Origin: Desulfacinum sp.
GTDB lineage: Bacteria > Desulfobacterota > Syntrophobacteria > Syntrophobacterales > DSM-9756
Assembly (NCBI GenBank): GCA_014359885.1
Contig: JACIYN010000040.1
Location: 1 to 42,851 of the forward strand
Reading direction: 5' to 3'
DNA: 42,851 nt
Below the pieces are notes generated by a model that did not search any database, was not told the origin of the DNA, and was given only the letters and a program-made list of their open reading frames with translations. Both the position numbers and the translations under genes were made by a program. Numbering within the stretch: the first letter of the stretch is position 1; every line of letters begins with the position of its first letter. Shown one piece after another: positions 36,284 through 42,851 of the stretch.

Positions 36284-37152
36284 GGGCGGAGCCCCCCCGG
36301 GGCCGACGCCACCGCCCCGACCACCATGGCCGCCACGCCGGAAGGGAGCGCATCGTGATAGAAGCGCCGGCCCAGCATCCGACGCGCTCCGGCCGTCACC
36401 CCGGGAGGCACGCCGGGGACGCTCACCACCACCCCGGGAGCCAGGTTCCGTTCCGTGAGGATGCCCGCGGCGGGCGTGGCATCCAGGATCGCGGGATAGC
36501 CGGCCGCCGCCCGGTCCAAGGACGATTCTTTGGCAACGGCCCCGGGAAACCGGCGGTTCAGCCGTCCCCATACCGCCTCGAGGCGCTCTTCGTTCACGTC
36601 GTGGATTCCCACGGCAAAGCCCCATTCCAGGAGCGCCCGGGCGGCGCTTTCGCCCACAGGCCCGCCCCCGAGAACCAGGCATCGGCGGGATTCCTTCCCG
36701 GATTCCCGGTCGCTTTGGGTCGCCATTCGGGCCAAGGCCCGGGCGAAGATCCTTCCCGTGGCCTCGCTGTTTTCCACCACCCCACCGGTGCGGGTGTTCA
36801 CACACACGAAGCAGTGGTCATCGGCAAAGAGAAGCAAGTGCGCCCTCCGGCGGAAGGCCTCCGCCAGCCCTCGGGCGTCCGGATGTTCGCTGACGGAACC
36901 CCTGAGCCCCAGATGCTCCACCACGGTGCGAACGGCTTCGGAAAATCCCCGGATCACCCCCCGGCCGGCCGTCATGGGAATCACCATGGCGTGCATGCCG
37001 GCGGCCGCCTTTCGGTAGTGATCCGGAACCACCTCCATGGCCTCACAGGCCAGTTCCAGAAGGCCGACGCCCGTGCTGGCCGCCACCCTCTCTTCCAGGA
37101 CGCCCAATTCGGAAGGGATGGGCGCCACGTCCTGCGGGGTGAGTCGGGTCAT
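36280..37152 (-). CDS. pylD: Pyrrolysine synthase, NAD-dependent dehydrogenase/cyclase
   Basis: PylD oxidises 3-methylornithyl-lysine to a semialdehyde that closes to pyrrolysine. The 290-residue product has an N-terminal helical part (MTRLTPQDVAPIPSELGVLEERV), HAMVIPMTAGRGVIRGFSE, and a Rossmann NAD site CLVLGGGPVGESAARALLEWGF. The end, FYHDALPSGVAAMVVGA, resembles PylD C-termini. Both ends overlap neighbours by ATGA (pylC upstream, pylB downstream), the tightest coupling in the window. It ends in TGA. Confidence 0.94.
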   Translation of the reverse strand: MTRLTPQDVAPIPSELGVLEERVAASTGVGLLELACEAMEVVPDHYRKAAAGMHAMVIPMTAGRGVIRGFSEAVRTVVEHLGLRGSVSEHPDARGLAEAFRRRAHLLLFADDHCFVCVNTRTGGVVENSEATGRIFARALARMATQSDRESGKESRRCLVLGGGPVGESAARALLEWGFAVGIHDVNEERLEAVWGRLNRRFPGAVAKESSLDRAAAGYPAILDATPAAGILTERNLAPGVVVSVPGVPPGVTAGARRMLGRRFYHDALPSGVAAMVVGAVASAPGGLRP

Positions 37153-38417
37153 GGTCCCACGCCCTCCCCTTCGCGGCGCGGCCTCGAATCCTCCACGCCC
37201 CTCAGCCCCAATTCGCCCACCATCTGTTCCAGAGCGCGGTGGTGCTGCGCCCACACGTCTTTCAGACGGTCGGAGACGAAAATCAGGGTGGCCACCCACT
37301 CTCGGGCTCCCGGCACGTGGTCCGTGACCGCCTCCCGGGATCCGAAAAAACCGGGCACGACCCGGAGCGCTTTCGCCTTCGCCATCACGTGTTCGCCCGC
37401 CACATAAAGCCTTCCGTTCCGCACCTGCACATGCTCGTAGAGAACCGCCCGATGGACCCTCCTCCTGCAGGGCCTCGGGGGGCTTTCGGGGTTCAGGGCC
37501 ATCCGCCCGAGGATTTCCAACAGGTTGACGCCCTCGGACCAATAGACGACGGTGGGGGTTTGGCTGGGGAAACGGGCGTCGATTTCCAGGGCCAGGATAT
37601 CCCGGCCGTCGAAGACCACTTCCAGGTCCATGATGCCCCGCAGAGTCAGAGCCCCCGCCAATCGCAGGGCCAAGGCGGCCGTCCTTTCTTGCAGGAACTC
37701 GGCCAGTTCACTGGGGGCGGTCACCCGTTTACAGTCGTAATCCGCGTCCATATGGAGGTCGGTGACGGGACCGGCCGCGTATTCCCCTCCATTTCCCACC
37801 ACTTCCACGGAAAAGGTCGGCCCCTGTATGAACTCCTGGATCACCCACCGGTGCGGATCCTGCCGGCCGGAAAGCCAACGGCTCAGAGAACCCTCGTCGG
37901 CAAACACCCGCACGCCCCGGCTGCCGCTTCCCCTGTCCGGTTTGGCGATCACCGGAAAGCGGTTGGAGGGATGGGGCCGGGGTGCCGGCACGCCCAGCCT
38001 GCGGAAAAGATCGTCGGAGGCCACCTTGGACGAGGAAACGGCGTAGGCCTCGGGGTCATGGGCCAAGGGCACGCCGGTCTCTCGGGAGATGGCCTGCAGG
38101 CACTCCAACGCTCCGTCGTCTTCCAGAGCCGGTACCATCAGACGGCATCCTTGGAGGAGCGCCCTGGGAGCGTCGATGCGTTCAATTTCGGCACAGACAA
38201 ACCGGTCGGCCAAGGTCCGGGCGGGAGCCTGTTCATTGCGGTCCACCAGCAGGGTCCTCCAGCCGGCCTTTCGGGCCAGGTAGAGGACTTCCGTTCCCTG
38301 GAGCGACCCGCCGAAGACGGCGATCCGGATCTCGTCTCCGGGAGGGACAGACCCCCCGCGTTCTGAACAGGTTCCAGGAGAGCTCGAATTTCGGCTCATT
38401 TCGGCAGGTTCAGACAT
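37149..38417 (-). CDS. pylC: 3-methylornithine--L-lysine ligase (ATP-grasp)
   Basis: PylC joins 3-methylornithine to the side chain of lysine using ATP. The 422-residue product has a pre-ATP-grasp start AVFGGSLQGTEVLYLARKAGW, the ATP site FPVIAKPDRGSGSRGVRVF, VIQEFIQGPTFSVEVVGNG, and the catalytic core LRGIMDLEVVFDG ... LEIDARFPSQTPTVVYWSEGVNLLE, closely matching archaeal PylC. It is longer than the roughly 360-residue archaeal enzyme, mostly by an N-terminal extension of about 27 residues and a C-terminal tail. An ATG at 38399 is an alternative start. It overlaps pylSc by 8 bases and ends in TGA. Confidence 0.94.
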   Translation of the reverse strand: MSEPAEMSRNSSSPGTCSERGGSVPPGDEIRIAVFGGSLQGTEVLYLARKAGWRTLLVDRNEQAPARTLADRFVCAEIERIDAPRALLQGCRLMVPALEDDGALECLQAISRETGVPLAHDPEAYAVSSSKVASDDLFRRLGVPAPRPHPSNRFPVIAKPDRGSGSRGVRVFADEGSLSRWLSGRQDPHRWVIQEFIQGPTFSVEVVGNGGEYAAGPVTDLHMDADYDCKRVTAPSELAEFLQERTAALALRLAGALTLRGIMDLEVVFDGRDILALEIDARFPSQTPTVVYWSEGVNLLEILGRMALNPESPPRPCRRRVHRAVLYEHVQVRNGRLYVAGEHVMAKAKALRVVPGFFGSREAVTDHVPGAREWVATLIFVSDRLKDVWAQHHRALEQMVGELGLRGVEDSRPRREGEGVGP

Positions 38418-39267
38418 GGAGGGATATGCCGTCCAGGTAGATGAGGCTCCGGCCGGCGCGAGCCAGGCCGGGCCGGTTTTCCGCCGCCAGGATGAGGCGC
38501 TCCAATCCGAACCCGACGCCCACCCAAGGCACCCGGATCTTCCACGCGCCGTCCAGCGGATGGGGCCCGAAGGCCCCGGACGCCACCTCCATGGGCGGGT
38601 CGCCCACCGCAACGTCCAGGGTCTGCCCGTAGACTTCCGAAGGCGTCGATTCCAGCCGGTAGTCGGCAATGCCGGCGGTTTCCATGACCAAAGACGTCCA
38701 CCGGCGAAAGTGTTCTTCGCGCCGGGCCGGGTCCAGCCCCATCTCCACCAGGTTCAGCATGGTGAATTCTCCGGCATGCTGATGGCCCTGGGACTCCTTG
38801 CGAAAGCAGGACCCGATCTCGAAGATCCGGACCGGGTGCGGAAGGAGCCGCAGCAGATCCTTCAGCACCACGTACAGATGGGGTGCAAGCATGGGCCGGA
38901 GGCACTTGTCCCCGTCCACCCAGTAGATCTGCCGTGAAAGCGGGTGCGTGTCGTCGATGCCCATGCGGGCCAGGAGGCTGCGGTTCATGAGGGTGGGGGT
39001 AGCCACCTGCAGGAACCCTTGCTCCCTGAGGGCAGCGGAAAGTGCCTCCTGAAGCCGACAAAGGGCGGGGCGCCGCACCTCGGCCCGGAACCGAGCCAGG
39101 CGTTCCCGTTCCTTTTGAACCAATTCTCTTTCCGCATCCCGAAAGGCCCGGTCGCGCGCCTCCTCATGGGCGAAGGTCCTTTGGAGAAGGTCGTCGTCTG
39201 CCAGAAGAGCCTTCAGGCGGCCTCGTTGGGCTTCCGTCCACGGAACGGGGTAGTGTGCTTCCGTCAC
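38410..39267 (-). CDS. pylSc: Pyrrolysyl-tRNA synthetase catalytic subunit (PylSc)
   Basis: The class II catalytic half of pyrrolysyl-tRNA synthetase, separate from the tRNA-binding half as in bacteria. The 285-residue product aligns with archaeal PylS: CLRPMLAPHLYVVLKDL (Tyr306, Leu309 equivalents), motif 2 FEIGSCFRKES, FTMLNLVEMG (Asn346 kept, Cys348 replaced by Val), VYGQTLDV (Tyr384) and PWVGVGFGLERL (Trp417, motif 3). These residues form the Pyl pocket, so activity on Pyl is expected. The GTG start at 39265-39267 follows AAAGGAT, 34 bp after the tRNA-Pyl gene. It ends in TGA. Confidence 0.96.
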   Translation of the reverse strand: MTEAHYPVPWTEAQRGRLKALLADDDLLQRTFAHEEARDRAFRDAERELVQKERERLARFRAEVRRPALCRLQEALSAALREQGFLQVATPTLMNRSLLARMGIDDTHPLSRQIYWVDGDKCLRPMLAPHLYVVLKDLLRLLPHPVRIFEIGSCFRKESQGHQHAGEFTMLNLVEMGLDPARREEHFRRWTSLVMETAGIADYRLESTPSEVYGQTLDVAVGDPPMEVASGAFGPHPLDGAWKIRVPWVGVGFGLERLILAAENRPGLARAGRSLIYLDGISLHV

Positions 39268-39301
39268 GATGCACGTGATCCTTTGCCATCTTTTTTTATG
39301 T

Positions 39302-39374
39302 TGGCGGGAGGTCCGGGAGTCGCACCCGGCTGCGCGGATTTAGAGTCCACGTGATCTCTTCCGATCCACCCCCC
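39302..39374 (-). tRNA. pylT: tRNA-Pyl (anticodon CUA, amber suppressor)
   Basis: A 73-nt tRNA with the unusual tRNA-Pyl form. Acceptor GGGGGGT pairs with ACCTCCC (one G-U) around discriminator G and an encoded CCA. A single base (G8) joins the acceptor stem to a GATC/GATC D-stem with a small 6-nt loop. One A links to a 6-bp anticodon stem (CGTGGA/TCCGCG), whose loop CTCTAAA has anticodon CTA at 39341-39343. The variable loop is only 3 nt (CAG). The T-loop TGCGACT lacks the usual TTC. It closely resembles remembered Desulfitobacterium and Methanosarcina tRNA-Pyl. It lies between pylSn and pylSc in the same direction, so it is probably cut out of the operon transcript. Confidence 0.97.
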
Positions 39375-39433
39375 ACAAAACAATTCGGGAAAGAACGCTT
39401 AGGTTGCGGGAAACCCCAACGCCTCGTGGGCTT

Positions 39434-39769
39434 CTACCCTTCCTGTTTCTCCCCCCGCAGGTCCGATCCGAAATGGCGCCGGAAGTGGGTGGCGTTGTAC
39501 TTTTCCAGCTTCCATTGGGGCACGGCGCAAGCCCCGCACACCTTGTGGAACCATTTGTTGCGGAGCCATCGGGCCGCCCGGCTGTTCCTCGAATTGTTGG
39601 CGAAAAAGGTCTTTCCGCAGTGGGTGGTCACCAGGGCCGTGTCCCCGCTCTTTTCGATGGTTCGAATACCGTGAAGGGTCCCGCTGCGGGACGGCCAGAG
39701 CTTGATCTTGTCGATCAGCCGAAAGAGTTCCACACGCTTTCGATAGTATCTTTTCGCCGTCTTTTTCAT
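39434..39769 (-). CDS. pylSn: Pyrrolysyl-tRNA synthetase N-terminal tRNA-binding subunit (PylSn)
   Basis: The small subunit that grips tRNA-Pyl and assists PylSc. The 111-residue product aligns with the archaeal PylS N-terminal domain: KLWPSRSGTLHGIRTIE, HCGKTFFANNSRNSRAARWLRNKW, then CGACAVPQWKLEKY (the CxxC with the histidine and other cysteine of the zinc site). It is upstream of pylT here. It ends in TAG at 39434-39436; if read as Pyl, translation would continue 46 codons, across pylT, to a TAA at 39296-39298. No clear ribosome site precedes the ATG, but a short open frame ends 5 bp before it. Confidence 0.95.
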   Translation of the reverse strand: MKKTAKRYYRKRVELFRLIDKIKLWPSRSGTLHGIRTIEKSGDTALVTTHCGKTFFANNSRNSRAARWLRNKWFHKVCGACAVPQWKLEKYNATHFRRHFGSDLRGEKQEG

Positions 39770-39880
39770 GTCTTTTACACGCCGACCAAGGGAATCCGGG
39801 TGGCCCGACCGCCGCAGCTCTTTTCCGGCATGGGAGCCTTCCAGTCAAGACCCTTTTTAGCCGGAATCTTCAAGCAGCTC

Positions 39881-39909
39881 TTGACCTGGCTGTCACCCGG
39901 TGGTGTATG
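39881..39909 (+). promoter_or_regulatory. Candidate promoter of the RACo gene
   Basis: TTGACC (39881-39886), a 17-bp spacer and TGTATG (39904-39909), 74 bp upstream of the corrinoid-activator start. The spacer holds TGTCACC, a partial match to the island operator (GTTGTCACC), too short to call. No clear promoter for the divergent pylSn operon was found. Confidence 0.4.
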
Positions 39910-39982
39910 AACGCCGTGGTTCGGCGCGGTCCATCGCTACACCGAAATCTTGTTCACCCCCGATCCCATGGTGGAGGCACCC

Positions 39983-41599
39983 ATGCCATTCAAGAAAAGC
40001 GCAACGGACGAAGCCACGTTCACGATCCGGGTGGAGGGCGAAAACCGGCCCGTTCGGGCCCGGGCCGAAGAGTCCCTCCTTCGCGCCCTGGCCCGAAACG
40101 GGATCCTCCTTCGGTCCGACTGCGGAGGCAAAGGCGTATGCCGGCAGTGCGCCGTGGAAGACGCCGCCACGGGCGAGCTTCGGCCCGCCTGCCGGGTGAC
40201 CGTGACCGAAGACCTGTCCATTCGCATTCCCCCCGCCGCCCGTCGTACCCTGGAGGTGATCCGGAAACCGAGCCTAGGCGAAGGGGCCGTTCGGCTCCTG
40301 CAAAGCCGGGCCGGGCGCGTTTCCCCACGCGACCGCTGGGGGGCCGCCGTGGATGTGGGAACCACCACCCTCGCCGTCTACCTATGCGACCGCGTCCAGG
40401 GGCACGTGCTCGCATCCACCAGTCTTCGCAATCCCCAGTTCCTTTTCGGGGACGACGTGATGGCACGCATCGGCGCCGTGGATCAGGACCCCGCAGCGCT
40501 GCGGGAAATGCAGGTGCTGGTCCTGGACGCCGTGGCCATGGGTCTCACGTCTCTGGCCTCCTCCATCGGAATGGACCCGAAAGATCTTTGCGAGATCACG
40601 GTGGTGGGCAATCCCACCATGGTGCACATCTTCTGGGGTGTGGATCCCACGCCGCTCGGCCGCCATCCCTACGAGCCGGTCTTCCGGAACATCCGCTCGG
40701 ATAAGGCCTCGGCCCTGGGCTGGAACGCGTTCCCCAAGGCACGGGTGACCTCCCTGCCTTTGCTTTCCGGCTTCCTGGGCGCCGACACGGTGGCTTGCGC
40801 CCTGGCCTTGGACCTTCGCCGGGCGCCGCGCGGGACCCTTCTGGTGGACGTGGGAACCAACGGCGAGTTGCTGCTGAAGGCCGACGGCAGCCTCTGGGGC
40901 ACCTCCTGCGCCACCGGACCCGCCTTCGAAGGGGCGGCCATCCGCCACGGAATGCCCGCCGTTTCGGGGGCCGTGAGCCGCGTGGAACCGGCCGGCGACG
41001 GCACCCTGCGATGGGATGTGATCCGCCGCGATGACCGTCGCCACCCCAAGCCTCTTGGCATCTGCGGTTCAGGGGTCTTGAGCGCCGTCGCCGCTCTGTA
41101 TTCGGCCGGCATTCTTCGAAAAGACGGCCGGATCGACACCATGAAGGCCCCCCACAGAATCCTTTCCGACGACAACGGAATCCCGTCCGTGATCCTGGTG
41201 GATGGCCCTCACACGGCCTCGGGCGCCCCCCTCCTTTTTACCCAGAAGGACGTGCGGGCCGTCCAGCTGGCCAAGGCGGCTCTTCGCACGGGGATCGACC
41301 TCTTGTGCCGAGAGGCGGGGATGTCGGAGCCCCAGATCGTTCATCTGGCCGGGACCTTCGGAACCCATCTGGATCCCCGGGACGCCGTCACCATCGGCAT
41401 GCTTCCGCCGCTGGGACTGGAACGAATTCGGGCGGCGGGCAATGCAGCGGGCCTGGGCGCCCTGCTCTGCCTGGTGGACCCCGAGACCATGGAGGAACTG
41501 GACGATCTTGCCGCCGCCACCCGGGTGGTGAACCTGGCCGCCCACCCGGACTTCCAGGAAGCCTTCGTTTCCGCACTGGCGTTTCCGGGTGATGAGTGA
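39983..41599 (+). CDS. Reductive activator of corrinoid proteins (RACo/RamQ type)
   Basis: This protein reduces the inactive Co(II) corrinoid to Co(I) at the expense of ATP. The 538-residue product has an N-terminal [2Fe-2S] ferredoxin domain with cysteines in DCGGKGVCRQC and a fourth in RPACRV (CX5CX2CXnC). An ASKHA-type ATPase follows (AAVDVGTTTLAVYLCDR; TLLVDVGTNGELLL; GICGSGVLSAVAALYSAG; HLAGTFGTHLDPRDAVTIGMLP). It replaces archaeal RamA, which uses 4Fe-4S clusters. The start at 39983 follows GGAGGCACCC. It is divergent from pylSn, and its final codons and TGA lie within a 7-bp tandem array. Confidence 0.92.
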   Translation: MPFKKSATDEATFTIRVEGENRPVRARAEESLLRALARNGILLRSDCGGKGVCRQCAVEDAATGELRPACRVTVTEDLSIRIPPAARRTLEVIRKPSLGEGAVRLLQSRAGRVSPRDRWGAAVDVGTTTLAVYLCDRVQGHVLASTSLRNPQFLFGDDVMARIGAVDQDPAALREMQVLVLDAVAMGLTSLASSIGMDPKDLCEITVVGNPTMVHIFWGVDPTPLGRHPYEPVFRNIRSDKASALGWNAFPKARVTSLPLLSGFLGADTVACALALDLRRAPRGTLLVDVGTNGELLLKADGSLWGTSCATGPAFEGAAIRHGMPAVSGAVSRVEPAGDGTLRWDVIRRDDRRHPKPLGICGSGVLSAVAALYSAGILRKDGRIDTMKAPHRILSDDNGIPSVILVDGPHTASGAPLLFTQKDVRAVQLAKAALRTGIDLLCREAGMSEPQIVHLAGTFGTHLDPRDAVTIGMLPPLGLERIRAAGNAAGLGALLCLVDPETMEELDDLAAATRVVNLAAHPDFQEAFVSALAFPGDE

Positions 41600-41651
41600 G
41601 GGGTGACGAGTGACGAGTGACGAGTGACGAGTGAGGGGTGAGGGGTGAGGG
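41589..41651. repeat. 7-bp tandem array overlapping the RACo stop (nine units)
   Basis: GTGATGA, GTGAGGG, four copies of GTGACGA, three copies of GTGAGGG; the most regular array in the window. The RACo stop TGA (41597-41599) lies in the second unit. A repeat of seven bases with TGA puts a stop in every frame within 21 bp. Confidence 0.9.
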
Positions 41652-41737
41652 AGGGCGTTGAAACAGAGGGAGTTGTGAAATTGGAGGGGCGGCTTGCGAA
41701 CCGCCCCTCCGATTTCGCTGCGGCCCTGGCGGCGGAT

Positions 41738-42526
41738 CTAATCGAAGAGGCCCAATCGGTCGGCAATCTCCCCGTAGGGCTCGGGATAGACCGGTTCGAA
41801 ATTCTGGTAGAACGTCACGGGATAGCGGGCCCCGATGCGCCGGCCCGCCTCATCCAAGCCCTGCAGCAAATCGGGCAGAAGACGCGCCGGCAACGCCACC
41901 ACCAGTTCGTCGTCCTGGGTCATGGAAAAGATCCGATCCCCCATGCCCGGTATGGACACCCGGGGCTCGTCCCGCCGGTGGGCCGCGTAGAGGGTCTGGA
42001 CGCATTCCACCTTGCCGCCGAACACCCCTCCGACCACGCCTCCCGTTCGGGACGTGAGGGCCTGCACCAGCCGCATGGCCTGAGCCGGGTTGCAGTAGAT
42101 CACCACGGCATGGGGTTCCTTCCGGGCCTTGGCCAACGGCGACAGGAGGATCCCCGCCACTTCGCCCGCCGCCGGAAGGCCCATGGCCGCCACCTGATCC
42201 GCCGCCGTTTCTTCGTCTTTCGCGAAACCCACGGTGGCAAAAAGGCCCTGCAGCTCGGAAGCCCCGTCCTCGGCACCGCTCCATCCCCAGGCGATCATGG
42301 CCGGAACGCACACCACATCGTCCCGGGTGATCCCCACGGTCCACCCGTAGATCCGGGCCATGGTGACGGCCTGGCAGATGGCCACCCTTTTCTTGAGATG
42401 GGCGGCGGGTCTCCGGGTCTTCTCCGGGAAGGGCTCGTCCTGGGCCAAAAAGGAGACGGCCAGGGGGAAAGATCGCGGACGGACGGCCTCCATGATCTTG
42501 GATTGAGCCTGTTGAAAATCGGTCAT
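41738..42526 (-). CDS. DUF169-family protein
   Basis: A 262-residue protein of the DUF169 family, whose members are common in anaerobes near corrinoid and C1 genes but have no settled function. Recognisable parts are RSFPLAVSFLAQDEPFPE, RVAICQAVTMARIYGWTVGITRDDVVCVPA, AVVIYCNPAQAMRLVQALT, and a glycine-rich GGVVGGVFGGKVECVQ. Two conserved cysteines (AICQAV, DVVCVP) may bind metal. It has a strong AAAAAGGAGGAGAAA site and ends in TAG. It is convergent with RACo at the edge of the Pyl island, so a link to methylamine use is possible but unproven. Confidence 0.8.
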   Translation of the reverse strand: MTDFQQAQSKIMEAVRPRSFPLAVSFLAQDEPFPEKTRRPAAHLKKRVAICQAVTMARIYGWTVGITRDDVVCVPAMIAWGWSGAEDGASELQGLFATVGFAKDEETAADQVAAMGLPAAGEVAGILLSPLAKARKEPHAVVIYCNPAQAMRLVQALTSRTGGVVGGVFGGKVECVQTLYAAHRRDEPRVSIPGMGDRIFSMTQDDELVVALPARLLPDLLQGLDEAGRRIGARYPVTFYQNFEPVYPEPYGEIADRLGLFD

Positions 42527-42603
42527 TTTCTCCTCCTTTTTGTTCTCGGTTTCACTTGCATCGACTGCTGAGCTTGTGTAAGAAGCGGGCTCGCGCTCTT
42601 GCC

Positions 42604-42851
42604 ATGGAAACCGTAAATGCTCTCGTGGAACCGACGGTTGAACGACCCGAAACAGGACGGAAAGCTCTCATGGAATCGAAACCGGTGAAGACTCTCGCTC
42701 ACGTGGAAGACCTGGTGGCCTATCTGCCCAAACTGCAGTCCCTGGAAGGCCGTTACGTGGAACAGTGGGATCCGCCCTTCTACGCCACGCCCGTTTACCA
42801 TCCCGTGGTGGAGGAATTTTTCTACCGCGTGTCCCGGCTTTGTCCCCCCGA
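42604..42851 (+). CDS. Partial open reading frame, unknown
   Basis: An open frame from ATG 42604 (or ATG 42670, in frame) to the window end, 82 codons with no stop. A stretch EDLVAYLPKLQSLEGRYVEQWDPPFYATPVYHPVVEEFFYRVSRL is protein-like and faintly recalls DUF6508, but I cannot assign it. Neither start has a clear ribosome site. It is divergent from the DUF169 gene with a 77-bp gap. Confidence 0.5.
   Translation, partial: METVNALVEPTVERPETGRKALMESKPVKTLAHVEDLVAYLPKLQSLEGRYVEQWDPPFYATPVYHPVVEEFFYRVSRLCPP

Noticed and set aside
41589..41651. CRISPR array
   Set aside because: Units are 7 bp with no spacers and no cas genes nearby; it is a simple tandem repeat.

Overview
The window is a GC-rich chromosomal segment with no sign of a plasmid or phage. 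The 5' end of a 16S rRNA gene, system II cytochrome c assembly genes, a PPi-type phosphofructokinase and a bacterial split pyrrolysine (Pyl) cassette suggest an anaerobic Desulfobacterota-like bacterium. My best guess is a sulfate-reducing or syntrophic relative of Syntrophobacter; this is inference, because only 44 bases of 16S are present.

Positions 1-23,400 are mostly housekeeping. They hold a leftward rRNA operon start with its promoter, ccs1-ccsA, tatA-tatB-tatC, rdgB, a corrinoid-fold-like orphan, an IscU/NifU-like scaffold, a PPi-type phosphofructokinase and a nucleobase-type permease. A GAF-GGDEF protein, a histidine kinase whose propeller has been cut out, tRNA-Leu, tig-clpP-clpX-lon, tRNA-Val and tRNA-Asp follow, then a GalT-like protein, a thioesterase and small conserved proteins. 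Intergenic spaces carry short dispersed repeats: 7-bp tandem arrays, REP-like palindromes and a MITE-like element.

Positions 23,600-42,500 form a methylamine-utilisation and pyrrolysine island. Leftward, the order is pylSn, pylT (tRNA-Pyl, anticodon CUA), pylSc, pylC, pylD, pylB and a pterin (tetrahydrofolate-type) methyltransferase. Next come a TrmB-type regulator, an amino-acid-type solute-binding protein, a class III aminotransferase, an ABC permease and an ABC ATPase. Last come a Pyl-free MttB homologue, mttB and mtbB, each with one in-frame amber codon at the family's Pyl position, and a corrinoid protein. A RACo-type corrinoid activator is divergent from pylSn. Together these would import and demethylate tri- and dimethylamine, carry methyl groups on the corrinoid protein to tetrahydrofolate, re-reduce inactive Co(II), and make and insert pyrrolysine. 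A near-identical dyad lies at two promoters of the island, upstream of trmB and upstream of the methyltransferase operon, and is a candidate TrmB operator.

The most notable point is that UAG has two meanings here. Eleven of 40 complete genes end in UAG, including pylSn itself, while mttB and mtbB read UAG as Pyl. Readthrough would join Ccs1 to CcsA, and TatC to RdgB, in frame, and would extend PylSn through the tRNA-Pyl gene.
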